Numbered from the stretch's first letter, positions 47,276 through 57,482 are shown. The stretch: 64,000 nt of DNA from Nocardia bhagyanarayanae (GCF_006716565.1 NZ_VFPG01000002.1:124001-188000), one strand, 5' to 3'. The notes: generated from the letters alone by a model not told the origin. Program-made: numbers and translations.

Positions 47276-47296
47276 AACATGAGGGGCACTCATGTT
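47276..47296. promoter_or_regulatory. Inverted repeat 1 upstream of fas (probable FasR operator)
   Basis: AACATGA-N7-TCATGTT, perfect arms. First of three related repeats in the 389-bp gap between tRNA-Leu and fas; same arms and spacer as repeat 2. Confidence 0.65.
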
Positions 47297-47332
47297 TCAT
47301 ACGTGTTAGTAACCGGGTGGACCAGTGCGTTC

Positions 47333-47355
47333 AAACATGAGGACTGGTCATGTTT
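47333..47355. promoter_or_regulatory. Inverted repeat 2 upstream of fas (probable FasR operator)
   Basis: AAACATGA-N7-TCATGTTT, 8-bp perfect arms, centre 58 bp from that of repeat 1. Strongest of the three. Confidence 0.7.
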
Positions 47356-47414
47356 TTCGTCATTCTGGCACGCACGTACGTAAATACCGAGCGGTAAGGG
47401 CTCGCCGACGAGCC

Positions 47415-47435
47415 AAACGTGAGGATTTCCTCATG
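47415..47435. promoter_or_regulatory. Inverted repeat 3 upstream of fas (probable FasR operator, degenerate)
   Basis: CGTGAGGA-TT-TCCTCATG, one mismatch, sharing the A(C)GTGAGG/CCTCATG half-site theme with repeats 1 and 2. About 115 bp before the fas start. Confidence 0.5.
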
Positions 47436-47549
47436 ATTTTGTGCCATCCTCGCCCGTATCAGGCCTAGAGGTCGAGGACGACCCGCGCACCTATAGGAAG
47501 CGGCGTGTCGACAACGGGCATGTCGCCAGGAGAAGGAAGTCGAAGCGTC

Positions 47550-50500
47550 TTGACGATCAACGAGAGCACCGAGACCGGAACCGGAGCGAGCGCGAAGGTG
47601 GTCAGGACTGCCGGGCAGGCAGCCGGCGTGCGATCGCCGCTGCTCGATCGTTTGCTGAACGGGACGCCGTACGCGCTGGCCTTCGGCGGGCAGGGCGCGC
47701 AATGGCTCGGCGAACTGGAAGAGATCGGGCGCGACAGCGCGCTGGAGCCGGAGCTGACCGCCTTGGTCAACGAGGCGGCCGCGCTGCTGGAACCCGTTGC
47801 GGCACAATTGCTCGTGGTCCGTCCGGTCGGGTTCGACCCGATCGCGTGGATGCTCGAGGACGAGCTGGTCGACACCGAGCAAGGTGAGACCTCGGCGGCG
47901 CCTTCGGAGCAGGTGCTCCGGTCCGCGGCCGTGTCGATGCCGGGCGTGCTGCTGACGCAGCTGGCCGCGCTGCGGGCGCTGCGCTTGCAGGGTCTCGATT
48001 TCGCCGAGCACGCGCCGGTCGCCGTCGTCGGACACTCGCAGGGCAAGCTGGCGGCCGCGGCGGTGCGGTCGGCCGGTGCGCGGGACGCGGAGCTGCTCGC
48101 GATCGCGCAGTTGATCGGCGCCGCGGGCAATCTGGTGGCGCGCAGGCGCGGGCTGATGCCGGTGGGCGAGCGTTCGCCGATGGTCGCGGTGTCGAACGTG
48201 GACCCTGAGCAGTTGCGCGCGGTGGTCGCCGAGGTCGCCGAAGGCGTGAATCCCGATGCGGCAGCTGTGGTCTCGATCCGCAACGGGCGGCGCAGGGCGG
48301 TGCTTTCCGGCACCCCGACGCAGCTCGAGCGAGTGCGGCAGCGCTGCGCGCAGATCTCCGAGGAGCAGACCCGCGCCCGCGATGCGAAGGTGCGCGGCGG
48401 TGCGGTGTTCGCCCCGGTCTTCGAGGACGTGTCGGTCGACGTCGCCTTCCACCACCCGGCCCTGGCCGAGACGGAAGAAATGGTGGCGGGCTGGGCCGCC
48501 CAGTGCGGACTGGACGCGGAGCTGGCCGGTTCGCTCGCCAAGGCCATCCTGGTCGACCCGGTGGACTGGGTGCAGTCCGTGGACGATGTGGTCGCCGCGG
48601 GCGCGCAGTGGATTCTGGATCTCGGCCCCGGTGATCTGCTCAGCCGTCTCACCGGCGGCACGTTGAAGGGCACCGGCGTCGGTATCGTCGCCGCCGCGAC
48701 CCGCCCGGGCCAGCGCAGCCTGCTGACCCCCGGCGCGGCTCCGGAACAGGCGCGGCCGTGGTCGGACTACGCGCCGCGCCCGGTGCGGCTGCCGAACGGC
48801 CGGATCGTGGTGGAGACCGCGTTCACCAAGCTGACCGGTCGCTCGCCGATCCTGCTCGCGGGCATGACGCCGACCACCGTGGACGCCAAGATCGTCGCGG
48901 CCGCGGCGAACGCGGGCCACTGGGCCGAGCTGGCGGGCGGCGGCCAGGTGACCGAGCAGATCTTCGCCGACCGAGTCGCCGAGCTGAAGCAGCTGCTGCA
49001 GCCCGGTCGCGCGGTGCAGTTCAACTCACTTTTCCTCGATCCCTACCTGTGGAAGCTGCAGCTGGGCGGTAAGCGCCTCGTGCAGCGGGCCCGGAGCGCG
49101 GGCGCTCCGTTCGACGGCGTGATCGTCACCGCGGGCATCCCGGAGCTCGACGAGGCCGTCGCACTCATTCAGGAGCTCACCGAGGTCGGCATCTCGCATG
49201 TCGCGTTCAAGCCGGGCACCGTCGCGCAGATCCGCGCCGTGCTGCGGATCGCCGACGAGGTGCCGGACTACCCGGTGATCATGCACATCGAGGGCGGCAA
49301 GGCGGGCGGCCACCACTCGTGGGAGGACCTGGACGACCTGCTCCTGGAGACCTACGCCGAACTGCGCAACCGCCCCAACGTGGTGGTCTGCGTCGGCGGT
49401 GGCATCGGAACCCCCGAGCGCGCGACGGAGTACCTCACCGGCGTGTGGTCGCAGGCGCACGGCTACCCGGTGATGCCGCTGGACGGCGTGCTGGTCGGCA
49501 CCGCGGCGATGGCGACGTTGGAGGCCACCACCGCACCCGAGGTCAAGCAGCTGCTCGTCGACACCCCCGGCACCCCGGACTGGGTCGGCGCGGGCACCGC
49601 GTCCGGCGGAATGGCCTCGGGCCGTAGCCAATTGGGCGCCGACATCCACGAGATCGACAACGCCGCCTCGCGCACCGGCCGCCTGCTCGACGAGGTCGCG
49701 GGCGACGCCGACGCGGTCGCCGCCCGGCGCGCGGAGATCATCGAGGCGCTCGACGGCACGGCCAAGCCCTACTTCGGCGATCTCGGCACCATGACGTACC
49801 TGGAATGGCTGGAGCGCTACGTCGAGCTGGCCGTCGGCCTGGACCGCCGCAAGGACTTCGACTGCGGCAGCGACCTCGGCGACGCCATCCTCGAGGCCAC
49901 CCGGTCGGTGTGGCTCGACATCACCTGGCGCGACCGCTTCGCGGAGATGGTGCGCCGCACCGAGTCCCGCCTGCACCCGGCCGACCGCGGCGAGATCCCG
50001 ACGCTGTTCGCCGACGACGAGGCGTTCGAGCGCCCGGTCGACGCCTTGTGCACGCTGAAGAAGCAGTACCCGGCCGCCGAGCAGATCCTGCTGCACCCCG
50101 CCGACGTGCCGTTCTTCATCGCGCTGTGCAAGACGCCCGGCAAGCCCGTCAACTTCGTCCCGGTCGTCGACGCCGACGTACGGCGCTGGTGGCGTTCGGA
50201 TTCCCTGTGGCAGGCGCACGATCCGCGCTACTCGGCCGATCAGGTGTGCGTCATCCCCGGCACCGTGTCCGTCGCGGGTATCACCCGGGTGGACGAGCCG
50301 GTCGGCGAGCTGCTGGACCGTTTCGAGCAGGACACCGCCTACTCGCTGGTGCGCGCGGGCGTGGTGCCCGCCCCGATCGACGCGCGCCGCACGGCGGGGG
50401 TGACGAGCGGCCCGATCGACGCGGTGCTCGCCGCGCCGGATGTGCAGTGGGCGGGCCGCACCACCGTGAACCCGGTGCACCGGCTCGGCGACCACACCGA

Positions 50501-53500
50501 ATGGACCGTGGACGGCAAGGGCGCCGTGCACCCGCGCACCGGCGCCACCCTCGTCGAGACCACCGGTCCGGAGGCCGACAACTCCTACGTCGAGCTGACC
50601 GTCCCGCTGTTGCGCAGCGACGCGGTGCGCATCCGGATCACCGTGCCGGTCTCCATCTACAACGGCGGTTCGCCGGTCGTCACCGAGGCCGACGCCGAAG
50701 CCGCCATGGCCGCGCTGCTCGCGGTCGCGGCGGGACAGTCGCTGCCGGAGGTGAAGGGCTCGGTCGCGCACGTCAACCTGGCCTGGACTCCCGATCTGAT
50801 CGCCGACCACGCCGGTGTCACCGGCTCGGGTCTGCCCGCCTCGCTCAGCACGCTGGGCCGCACCGCGCCCGACGTGCTGGTCGGCGCCTGCTGGCCCGCC
50901 GTGTTCGCGGTGCTCGGCGCCACCCGCACCGGCGACGCGTGCTCGGTCATCGAGGGCATGCTGGACCTGGTGCACCTCGACCACCAGATCGAGCTGCTGC
51001 GCGAACTGCCCGACACCACAAGCATTCTCGTGGTGCGCGCGGAGTCGAAGTCGGTGCTCGACACCGACATGGGCCGCGTCGTCGAGGTGGAGGTCACCGT
51101 CGGCGAGATGCGCGACCAGGGCCTGGACGTGGTGCCGCTGGCCCGGCTCAGCGAGCGCTTCGCCATCCGCGGCCGCAACGGCGCGGGCGAACTGGCCGAC
51201 CCGCCGCGGGCCGCGGGCACCGCCGCGTCGGCCACGGACACCCCCCGCCGCCGTCGCCGCGACGTCACTCTCGTCGCGCCGCGCGCGATGCACGCTTTCG
51301 CCGCGGTGTCCGGCGACCACAACCCGATCCACACCAGCGACAACGCCGCCAAGCTCGCCGGGCTGGGCAGCCCGATCGTGCACGGCATGTGGCTGTCGGC
51401 CGCCGCCCAGCACGCGGTGTCCGCCGTGGATCCCGAAAGCTCGGTTCCCGCACGGACTCTCACCGCATGGACCACTCGCTTCCTCGGGATGGTGCGTCCG
51501 GGGGCGGAGATCGATGTGCGGGTCGAGCGGATCGCCGTCGACGCGGGCAGCGAGATCGTCGAGGTCTCCTGCCGCACGGGTGGTGATCTCGTGATGACCG
51601 CGACCGGCCGCACGAAGGCGCCGAAGACCGTGTACGCCTTCCCGGGGCAGGGCATCCAGCGCAAGGGGATGGGTCTGGACGCCCGGTCGCGGTCCAAAGC
51701 GGCCAAGGAGATCTGGGAGCGCGCCGACAAGCACACCCGCGAGGCGCTCGGCTTCTCGATCCTCGCCGTGGTGCGCGACAACCCGACCTACCTCAAGGCG
51801 CGCGGCGTCGAGCACCGGCACCCGGACGGCGTGCTGCACCTGACGCAGTTCACTCAGGTCGCGATGGCGACCCTGGGTGTCGCGCAGGTCGCCGAGCTGC
51901 GCGAGGCGGGCGCCTTCGTCGAGGGCGCCATGCTCGCGGGCCACTCGGTCGGTGAATACAACGCGCTCGCCGCGGTCGCCGGGGTGCTGCCGCTCGAGGC
52001 GGTGCTCGAGGTGGTGTTCCAGCGCGGTTCGGCGATGCACGAGCTGGTTCCGCGGGATGCCCAGGGCCGCAGCGACTATCGGATGGCCGCCATCCGGCCC
52101 TCGCAGATCGGCCTGCCCGACGAGGACGTGATCGGCTTCGTCCAGAGCGTTTCCGAGCGGACCGGCGAATTCCTCGAGGTCGTCAACCTGAACCTGCGCG
52201 GCTCGCAGTACGCGATCGCGGGCACGGTGGCGGGCCTGGAGGCGCTGGAGACCGAGATCGACCGCCGCCGTGCCGAATTCGGCGGCAAGCGGGCGTTCAT
52301 CCTGGTGCCCGGCATCGACGTGCCGTTCCACTCCACCGTGCTGCGCAAGGGCGTGCCGGAGTTCCGGCAGAAGCTCGAGCAGCTGCTGCCAACGGACCTG
52401 CGGCCAGACGTCTTGGTCGGCCGCTACATTCCGAACCTGGTGCCAAGGCCGTTCTCGCTGGAGCGCGATTTCGTCCAGGAGATCGCGGACCTGGTGCCCT
52501 CGGAACCGCTCACCGCGGTGCTCGCCGATTTCGACAGCTGGGCGGCCCAGCCTGCCGAGCTGTGCCGGGTGGTGCTGATCGAGCTGCTCGCCTGGCAGTT
52601 CGCCAGCCCGGTGCGTTGGATCGAGACCCAGGACCTGCTGTTCACCGACGCCGAGAACGGCGGGCTCGGTGTCGAGCGGTTCGTCGAGATCGGTCTCGGC
52701 GCGACGCCGACCGTGGCGAACCTGGCCAGCCAGACCCTGAAGCTGCCGAGCTTCGGCACCGCCACCGTCGAGGTGCTCAACATCGAGCGCGAGGCCGCGG
52801 TCGTCTACTCGACCGACACCGACCCCGCCCCGGTCGACGAGCCCGAGGAGACCCCGGCCGAGACCGCCGCCCCGGCCGCCGCCGCGCCCGCCGCGGTGGC
52901 CGCCCCGGCCCCTGTCGCGAGCTCGGGCGGACCCCGCCCCGACGACATCCTGTTCACCGCCGCCGACGCCACCCGCGTGCTCATCGCCCTGTGGACCAAG
53001 CTGCGGCTGGACCAGATCGGCCCGGTGGACACCATCGAAGGCCTCTGCGACGGCGTCTCCTCGCGGCGCAACCAGCTGCTCGTCGACCTCGGCTCCGAGC
53101 TCTCGCTCGGCGCCATCGACGGCGCGGCCGACGCCGACATGGGCGCGCTCTCGGCCACGGTCGAGCGGCTGGCGCGCACCTACAAGCCGTTCGGCTCGGT
53201 GCTCTCCGACTCGATCAACGACCACCTGCGCAAGGTGTTCGGCCCGTCCGGCAAGCGGCCCGCCGCGATCGCCGAGCGCGTCAAGAAGGTGTGGGAGCTC
53301 GGCGACGGCTGGGCCAGCCACGTCACCGCCGAAGTCTCGCTCGGCACCCGCGAAGGCACCAGCGTGCGCGGCGGCGATCTCGGCGGACTGGTCTCGGGCG
53401 CGCTGAACGACGCGGCCTCGGTCGACGCCGCCATCGACGCGGCCGTGCAGGCCGTCGCCGCCCGGCGCGGTGTCGCGGTGTCGCTGCCCACGGCGGGCGG

Positions 53501-56500
53501 TGGCGGCGGCGCCACGGTCGACGCGGCGGCGCTCGGCGAGTTCACCGAGCAGATCACCGGCCGCGACGGCGTGCTCGCCTCGGCGGCGCGAGTCATCCTC
53601 GAGCAGCTGGGCCTCACCGATCAGGTGTCCGCGCCGGAAACCACCGACGACACGCTTGTCGACCTGGTCTCGGCCGAACTGGGTTCGGACTGGCCGCGTT
53701 TGGTCGCGCCCGCGTTCGACGGACGCAAGGCGGTGCTGATCGACGACCGCTGGGCGACCGCGCGCGAGGATCTGGCGCGGCTGTGGCTGGTCGACGACGC
53801 GGACACGGCCGACGGATCGGTCATCGGGTTCCTCGGTGCGGGCGAAGCCGTTGCCGCGCAGGCCGAATGGTGGCGCGAGCAGGCCAAGCACCAGGCGCGC
53901 TCGGTGCTGGCGGGCCTGTACGAGCGCATCGCCGTTGCCGCGCGCAGCACCGAGGAGCCGGGCCTGTGGTCCGACGACATCGCGGTGATCACCGGCGCGA
54001 GCAAGGGTTCCATCGCCGCGGCGGTGACCGGACGCCTGCTCGGCGGCGGCGCGACCGTCATCGTCACGACCTCGAGCCTGAACGACGACCGTCTCGGCTT
54101 CTACAAGAAGCTCTACCGCGAGAACGCCAGGCACGGCGCCGCCCTCTGGGTCGTGCCCGCGAACATGGCCTCCTACCAGGACGTCGACGCGCTGATCGAC
54201 TGGGTCGGCAGCGAACAGGTCGACAACGCGGGCGGCGCGAAGGTCAAGATCAAGGACGCCATGACGCCGACCATGCTGCTGCCGTTCGCGGCGCCGCGGG
54301 TGGCGGGCGACCTGGCCGACGCGGGCGCGCGCGCCGAGATGGAGATGCGCGTGCTGCTCTGGTCGGTGGAGCGGCTGATCGGCGGGCTGTCCAAGCTCGG
54401 CGCCGATCACGACGTGGACGCGAAACTGCATGTGGTCCTGCCCGGTTCGCCGAACCGCGGCATGTTCGGCGGTGACGGCGCCTACGGCGAGTCCAAGGCG
54501 GCGCTCGACGCGGTGGTCGCCAAGTGGCGGGCCGAGAAGTCCTGGTCGACGCGGGTCACCCTGGTGCACGCGCTGATCGGCTGGGTGCGCGGCACCGGCC
54601 TGATGGGCCACAACGACCCGATGGTCGAGGCCGTCGAGAAGGCGGGCGTGCAGACCTGGTCCACCACCGAGATGGCCGACGAACTGCTCAAGTGGTGCAC
54701 CTCGCGGGCCCGTCAGGTGACGGCCACCGGTCCGCAGCAGATCGACCTGACCGGCGGACTGGCCAGGGCCAAGCTGGATCTGCCCGCGCTGGCCAAGGAA
54801 GCGGCGGAGCAGGAGGCGGCGGAGTCCGCGGAAACCGCTGCGGCCGCGACTATTCCGGCCCTGCCCGCCCCGCCGACCATGACCTCGGCACTGCCGGTGC
54901 CCGAGTGGGGTGAGGTCACCGCCGATCTGGCCGACATGGTGGTCATCGTCGGCGCGGCCGAGCTCGGCCCGTACGGCTCGTCGCGCACCCGCTTCGAGAT
55001 GGAGGTCTCCGACGAGCTCTCCGCGGCGGGCGTGCTCGAACTCGCCTGGACCACCGGCATGGTGACCTGGGAGAACGATCCCAAGCCGGGCTGGTACGAC
55101 GCGGAATCGGGCGACTACGTTCCCGAATCCGAAGTGGCCCAGCGCTACCACGACGCCGTGGTCGCCCGCTGCGGCATCCGCCGCTACGAGGACGACGGCG
55201 CCATGCTCGACAACACCGCGCCGCTGATGACCTCGGTCTTCCTCGATCAGGATCTGTCGTTCACGGTCGGCAGCGAGGCCGAGGCCCGCGCCTTCCACGC
55301 GGCCGATCCGGAGCACACCGTCATCACGGCGGTGCCGGACTCCGGCGACTGGACGGTGACGCGCAAGGCGGGCACCGAGATCCGGGTGCCGCGCAAGGCC
55401 AAGCTCTCGCGCACTGTCGGCGGCCAGATCCCGACCGGCTGGGATCCGACCATCTGGGGCATCTCCGCCGACATGGCCGCCTCGGTGGACCGGGTCGCGC
55501 TGTGGAACATCGTCTGCACGGTGGACGCGTTCCTCGGCTCCGGCTTCAGCCCCGCCGAATTGATGAGCTGGGTGCACCCCTCGCTGGTCGCCAACACCCA
55601 GGGCACCGGCATGGGCGGCATGTCCTCGATGCGCTCGCTCTACGTCGACAACCTGCTCGGCGAGCCGCGACCGAACGACATCCTGCAGGAGGCGCTGCCG
55701 AACGTGGCCCTCGCGCACGTGGTGCAGTCCTACGTGGGCAGCTACGGCGCGATGGTGCACCCGGTGGCCGCCTGCGCCACGGCGGCGGTGTCCGTCGAGG
55801 AGGGCGTGGACAAGATCCGGCTCGGCAAGGCCGAACTCGTGGTGGCCGGCGGCTACGACGATCTCGGCATCGAGGGCATCGTCGGCTTCGGTGACATGTC
55901 GGCTACCGCCGACTCGGCGACCATGAGCGCCAAGGGCATCAGCGACCGGTACTTCTCCCGCGCCAACGACCGCCGCCGCGGCGGCTTCGTGGAATCGCAG
56001 GGCGGCGGCACCGTGCTGCTCGCCCGCGGCGACGTGGCGCTGGAGATGGGTCTTCCGGTGCTGGGCGTGGTGGCCTACGCGCAGTCCTTCGCCGACGGCG
56101 TGCACACCTCGATCCCGGCGCCCGGCCTCGGCGCGCTCGGCGCGGGTCGCGGCGGACGCGAGTCCCGGTTCGCCGCGGAGCTGCGCAAGCTCGGCGTCAC
56201 CCCGGACGAGATCGCGGTGGTGTCCAAGCACGACACCTCCACCGCGGCCAACGATCCCAACGAGTCCGAGCTGCACGAGCGGCTGGCCGCGGCGATCGGG
56301 CGTTCGGAAGGCGCGCCGCTGTTCGTGGTCTCGCAGAAGAGCCTGACCGGACATGCCAAGGGCGGCGCTGCCGCGTTCCAGCTGATCGGCCTGTGCCAGG
56401 TGCTGGAAACCGGTGTGGTACCGCCGAACCGGAGCCTGGACTGCGTCGACGAGAAGATGCAGGCCTACCCGCACCTGGTGTGGCCGCGCGAGCCGCTGCG

Positions 56501-56906
56501 CTTCGGCGAGCGGTTCCCCCTCAAGGCCGGTCTGGTGACCTCGCTCGGCTTCGGGCACGTCTCCGGCCTGCTCGCGGTGGTGCACCCGCAGGCGTTCCTG
56601 CGTGCCATCGAGCCCGCGCGGCGCGAGGAGTACCAGCGTCAGGCCGAACAGCGGCAGCTGGCCGGTCGGCAGCGGTTCGTCGAGGCCATGTGCGGCGGTG
56701 CGCCGCTGTACGAGCGGCCCGCGGACCGGCGGCTCGGCGGAGAAGGCACGCCCGCCAAGCGGATTCGCCAGCTGGAGGCGGACATGCTGCTCTCGCCGCA
56801 GGCTCGCCTCGGCGCGGACGGCGCCTACCGCGCCGACGGATTCGGTTGCGGCACGGGCGCGGTCGTCGCCGGGCAACTCGAGGGCGATGGCTCTTTGGAT
56901 CGGTGA
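47550..56906 (+). CDS. fas: Type I fatty acid synthase
   Basis: 3118 residues, similar to mycobacterial FAS-I. Domains by approximate residue: acetyltransferase (GHSQGK 161), enoyl reductase (PILLAGMTPTTVDAK 425), dehydratase (GDHNPIHTSDNAAK 1250), malonyl/palmitoyl transferase (GHSVGEYNA 1465), ACP (GVSSRRNQLLVDLGSEL, phosphopantetheine Ser about 1838), ketoreductase (ITGASKGSIAA 2143), ketosynthase (AACATAAVSVEE, Cys about 2741; SLTGHAKGG His later). It makes C16-C26 acyl-CoAs that feed mycolic acid synthesis. TTG 47550 is preferred: AGGAGAAGGAAG lies upstream and the protein then begins MTI, as in mycobacteria; GTG 47505 (AGGAAG, 7 nt) is the alternative. Ala/Pro linkers flank the ACP. Three inverted repeats precede it and acpS follows. 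Confidence 0.96.
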   Translation: MTINESTETGTGASAKVVRTAGQAAGVRSPLLDRLLNGTPYALAFGGQGAQWLGELEEIGRDSALEPELTALVNEAAALLEPVAAQLLVVRPVGFDPIAWMLEDELVDTEQGETSAAPSEQVLRSAAVSMPGVLLTQLAALRALRLQGLDFAEHAPVAVVGHSQGKLAAAAVRSAGARDAELLAIAQLIGAAGNLVARRRGLMPVGERSPMVAVSNVDPEQLRAVVAEVAEGVNPDAAAVVSIRNGRRRAVLSGTPTQLERVRQRCAQISEEQTRARDAKVRGGAVFAPVFEDVSVDVAFHHPALAETEEMVAGWAAQCGLDAELAGSLAKAILVDPVDWVQSVDDVVAAGAQWILDLGPGDLLSRLTGGTLKGTGVGIVAAATRPGQRSLLTPGAAPEQARPWSDYAPRPVRLPNGRIVVETAFTKLTGRSPILLAGMTPTTVDAKIVAAAANAGHWAELAGGGQVTEQIFADRVAELKQLLQPGRAVQFNSLFLDPYLWKLQLGGKRLVQRARSAGAPFDGVIVTAGIPELDEAVALIQELTEVGISHVAFKPGTVAQIRAVLRIADEVPDYPVIMHIEGGKAGGHHSWEDLDDLLLETYAELRNRPNVVVCVGGGIGTPERATEYLTGVWSQAHGYPVMPLDGVLVGTAAMATLEATTAPEVKQLLVDTPGTPDWVGAGTASGGMASGRSQLGADIHEIDNAASRTGRLLDEVAGDADAVAARRAEIIEALDGTAKPYFGDLGTMTYLEWLERYVELAVGLDRRKDFDCGSDLGDAILEATRSVWLDITWRDRFAEMVRRTESRLHPADRGEIPTLFADDEAFERPVDALCTLKKQYPAAEQILLHPADVPFFIALCKTPGKPVNFVPVVDADVRRWWRSDSLWQAHDPRYSADQVCVIPGTVSVAGITRVDEPVGELLDRFEQDTAYSLVRAGVVPAPIDARRTAGVTSGPIDAVLAAPDVQWAGRTTVNPVHRLGDHTEWTVDGKGAVHPRTGATLVETTGPEADNSYVELTVPLLRSDAVRIRITVPVSIYNGGSPVVTEADAEAAMAALLAVAAGQSLPEVKGSVAHVNLAWTPDLIADHAGVTGSGLPASLSTLGRTAPDVLVGACWPAVFAVLGATRTGDACSVIEGMLDLVHLDHQIELLRELPDTTSILVVRAESKSVLDTDMGRVVEVEVTVGEMRDQGLDVVPLARLSERFAIRGRNGAGELADPPRAAGTAASATDTPRRRRRDVTLVAPRAMHAFAAVSGDHNPIHTSDNAAKLAGLGSPIVHGMWLSAAAQHAVSAVDPESSVPARTLTAWTTRFLGMVRPGAEIDVRVERIAVDAGSEIVEVSCRTGGDLVMTATGRTKAPKTVYAFPGQGIQRKGMGLDARSRSKAAKEIWERADKHTREALGFSILAVVRDNPTYLKARGVEHRHPDGVLHLTQFTQVAMATLGVAQVAELREAGAFVEGAMLAGHSVGEYNALAAVAGVLPLEAVLEVVFQRGSAMHELVPRDAQGRSDYRMAAIRPSQIGLPDEDVIGFVQSVSERTGEFLEVVNLNLRGSQYAIAGTVAGLEALETEIDRRRAEFGGKRAFILVPGIDVPFHSTVLRKGVPEFRQKLEQLLPTDLRPDVLVGRYIPNLVPRPFSLERDFVQEIADLVPSEPLTAVLADFDSWAAQPAELCRVVLIELLAWQFASPVRWIETQDLLFTDAENGGLGVERFVEIGLGATPTVANLASQTLKLPSFGTATVEVLNIEREAAVVYSTDTDPAPVDEPEETPAETAAPAAAAPAAVAAPAPVASSGGPRPDDILFTAADATRVLIALWTKLRLDQIGPVDTIEGLCDGVSSRRNQLLVDLGSELSLGAIDGAADADMGALSATVERLARTYKPFGSVLSDSINDHLRKVFGPSGKRPAAIAERVKKVWELGDGWASHVTAEVSLGTREGTSVRGGDLGGLVSGALNDAASVDAAIDAAVQAVAARRGVAVSLPTAGGGGGATVDAAALGEFTEQITGRDGVLASAARVILEQLGLTDQVSAPETTDDTLVDLVSAELGSDWPRLVAPAFDGRKAVLIDDRWATAREDLARLWLVDDADTADGSVIGFLGAGEAVAAQAEWWREQAKHQARSVLAGLYERIAVAARSTEEPGLWSDDIAVITGASKGSIAAAVTGRLLGGGATVIVTTSSLNDDRLGFYKKLYRENARHGAALWVVPANMASYQDVDALIDWVGSEQVDNAGGAKVKIKDAMTPTMLLPFAAPRVAGDLADAGARAEMEMRVLLWSVERLIGGLSKLGADHDVDAKLHVVLPGSPNRGMFGGDGAYGESKAALDAVVAKWRAEKSWSTRVTLVHALIGWVRGTGLMGHNDPMVEAVEKAGVQTWSTTEMADELLKWCTSRARQVTATGPQQIDLTGGLARAKLDLPALAKEAAEQEAAESAETAAAATIPALPAPPTMTSALPVPEWGEVTADLADMVVIVGAAELGPYGSSRTRFEMEVSDELSAAGVLELAWTTGMVTWENDPKPGWYDAESGDYVPESEVAQRYHDAVVARCGIRRYEDDGAMLDNTAPLMTSVFLDQDLSFTVGSEAEARAFHAADPEHTVITAVPDSGDWTVTRKAGTEIRVPRKAKLSRTVGGQIPTGWDPTIWGISADMAASVDRVALWNIVCTVDAFLGSGFSPAELMSWVHPSLVANTQGTGMGGMSSMRSLYVDNLLGEPRPNDILQEALPNVALAHVVQSYVGSYGAMVHPVAACATAAVSVEEGVDKIRLGKAELVVAGGYDDLGIEGIVGFGDMSATADSATMSAKGISDRYFSRANDRRRGGFVESQGGGTVLLARGDVALEMGLPVLGVVAYAQSFADGVHTSIPAPGLGALGAGRGGRESRFAAELRKLGVTPDEIAVVSKHDTSTAANDPNESELHERLAAAIGRSEGAPLFVVSQKSLTGHAKGGAAAFQLIGLCQVLETGVVPPNRSLDCVDEKMQAYPHLVWPREPLRFGERFPLKAGLVTSLGFGHVSGLLAVVHPQAFLRAIEPARREEYQRQAEQRQLAGRQRFVEAMCGGAPLYERPADRRLGGEGTPAKRIRQLEADMLLSPQARLGADGAYRADGFGCGTGAVVAGQLEGDGSLDR

Positions 56907-56951
56907 CTCAGGCCACTACCCTTCACTCAGGCCGTCCGGCGCGGGCGGCCG

Positions 56952-57012
56952 GGACCCGGCGGTCACGCCGGGTCCGGTGAGCGGAGTGCGGCCGCGCGAA
57001 CGGCCGCACTCC
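56952..57012 (+). promoter_or_regulatory. Two tandem hairpins between fas and acpS
   Basis: Perfect stems: GGACCCGGCG with CGCCGGGTCC (56952-56975, 4-nt loop) and GGAGTGCGGCCG with CGGCCGCACTCC (56983-57012, 6-nt loop). Both lie in the 132-bp gap, the second ending 11 bp before the acpS ribosome site. They may end part of the fas transcripts or set the amount of acpS message. Confidence 0.6.
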
Positions 57013-57038
57013 ACCTAGGGGTGAGGAGCTGCGACGCA

Positions 57039-57476
57039 TTGACCATTCTGGGGATCGGCCTCGACTTGGTGACCATCTCCGAGTTCGCCGAACAACTCGA
57101 GCGGTCCGGAACCACCATGCTCAGGGAGAGTTTCACCGCGGGCGAGCGGCGCTACTGCCAGAGCAAGGGCACCGATCCGGCGCGCAGTTTCGCCGCGCGC
57201 TGGGCCGCCAAGGAGGCGGTGCTCAAGGCGTGGGCGTCGTCGCGTTTCGCCCGCCGCCCGCAGATCGGCGACAACCCGTACCCGCTGATCGAGGTGGTCA
57301 ACGACGCGTGGGGCAGGCCGAGCATCAAATTGCACGGTCTCGCGGCCGAATTCCTGCCGCGCGCCAGGGTGCACCTGTCCTTGACGCACGACGGGGACAC
57401 GGCGGCGGCGATGGTCGTGCTGGAGGATCCCGGCGAACTCGCCGACCTGATCGAGGGTCGCGAAACGACCGCGTGA
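57039..57476 (+). CDS. acpS: Holo-ACP synthase (phosphopantetheinyl transferase)
   Basis: 145 residues. The AcpS metal site is present: GIGLDLV (Asp near residue 8) and ARWAAKEAVLKAW (Glu near 57); the C-terminal strand VHLSLTHDGDTAAAMV completes the trimer interface. It loads the FAS-I ACP domain with phosphopantetheine. TTG 57039 has GAGGAG 10 nt upstream and gives MTILGIGLDLV; GTG 57021 would put the ribosome site inside the gene. It is coupled to fas and converges with the fasR-like gene 6 bp away. Confidence 0.93.
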   Translation: MTILGIGLDLVTISEFAEQLERSGTTMLRESFTAGERRYCQSKGTDPARSFAARWAAKEAVLKAWASSRFARRPQIGDNPYPLIEVVNDAWGRPSIKLHGLAAEFLPRARVHLSLTHDGDTAAAMVVLEDPGELADLIEGRETTA

Positions 57477-57482
57477 GCGCCG

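Noticed and set aside
49026..56876. Minus-strand frame of about 2600 codons opposite fas
   Set aside because: Mirror of FAS-I codon usage, no protein similarity, no ribosome site; fas domains are unambiguous on the plus strand.
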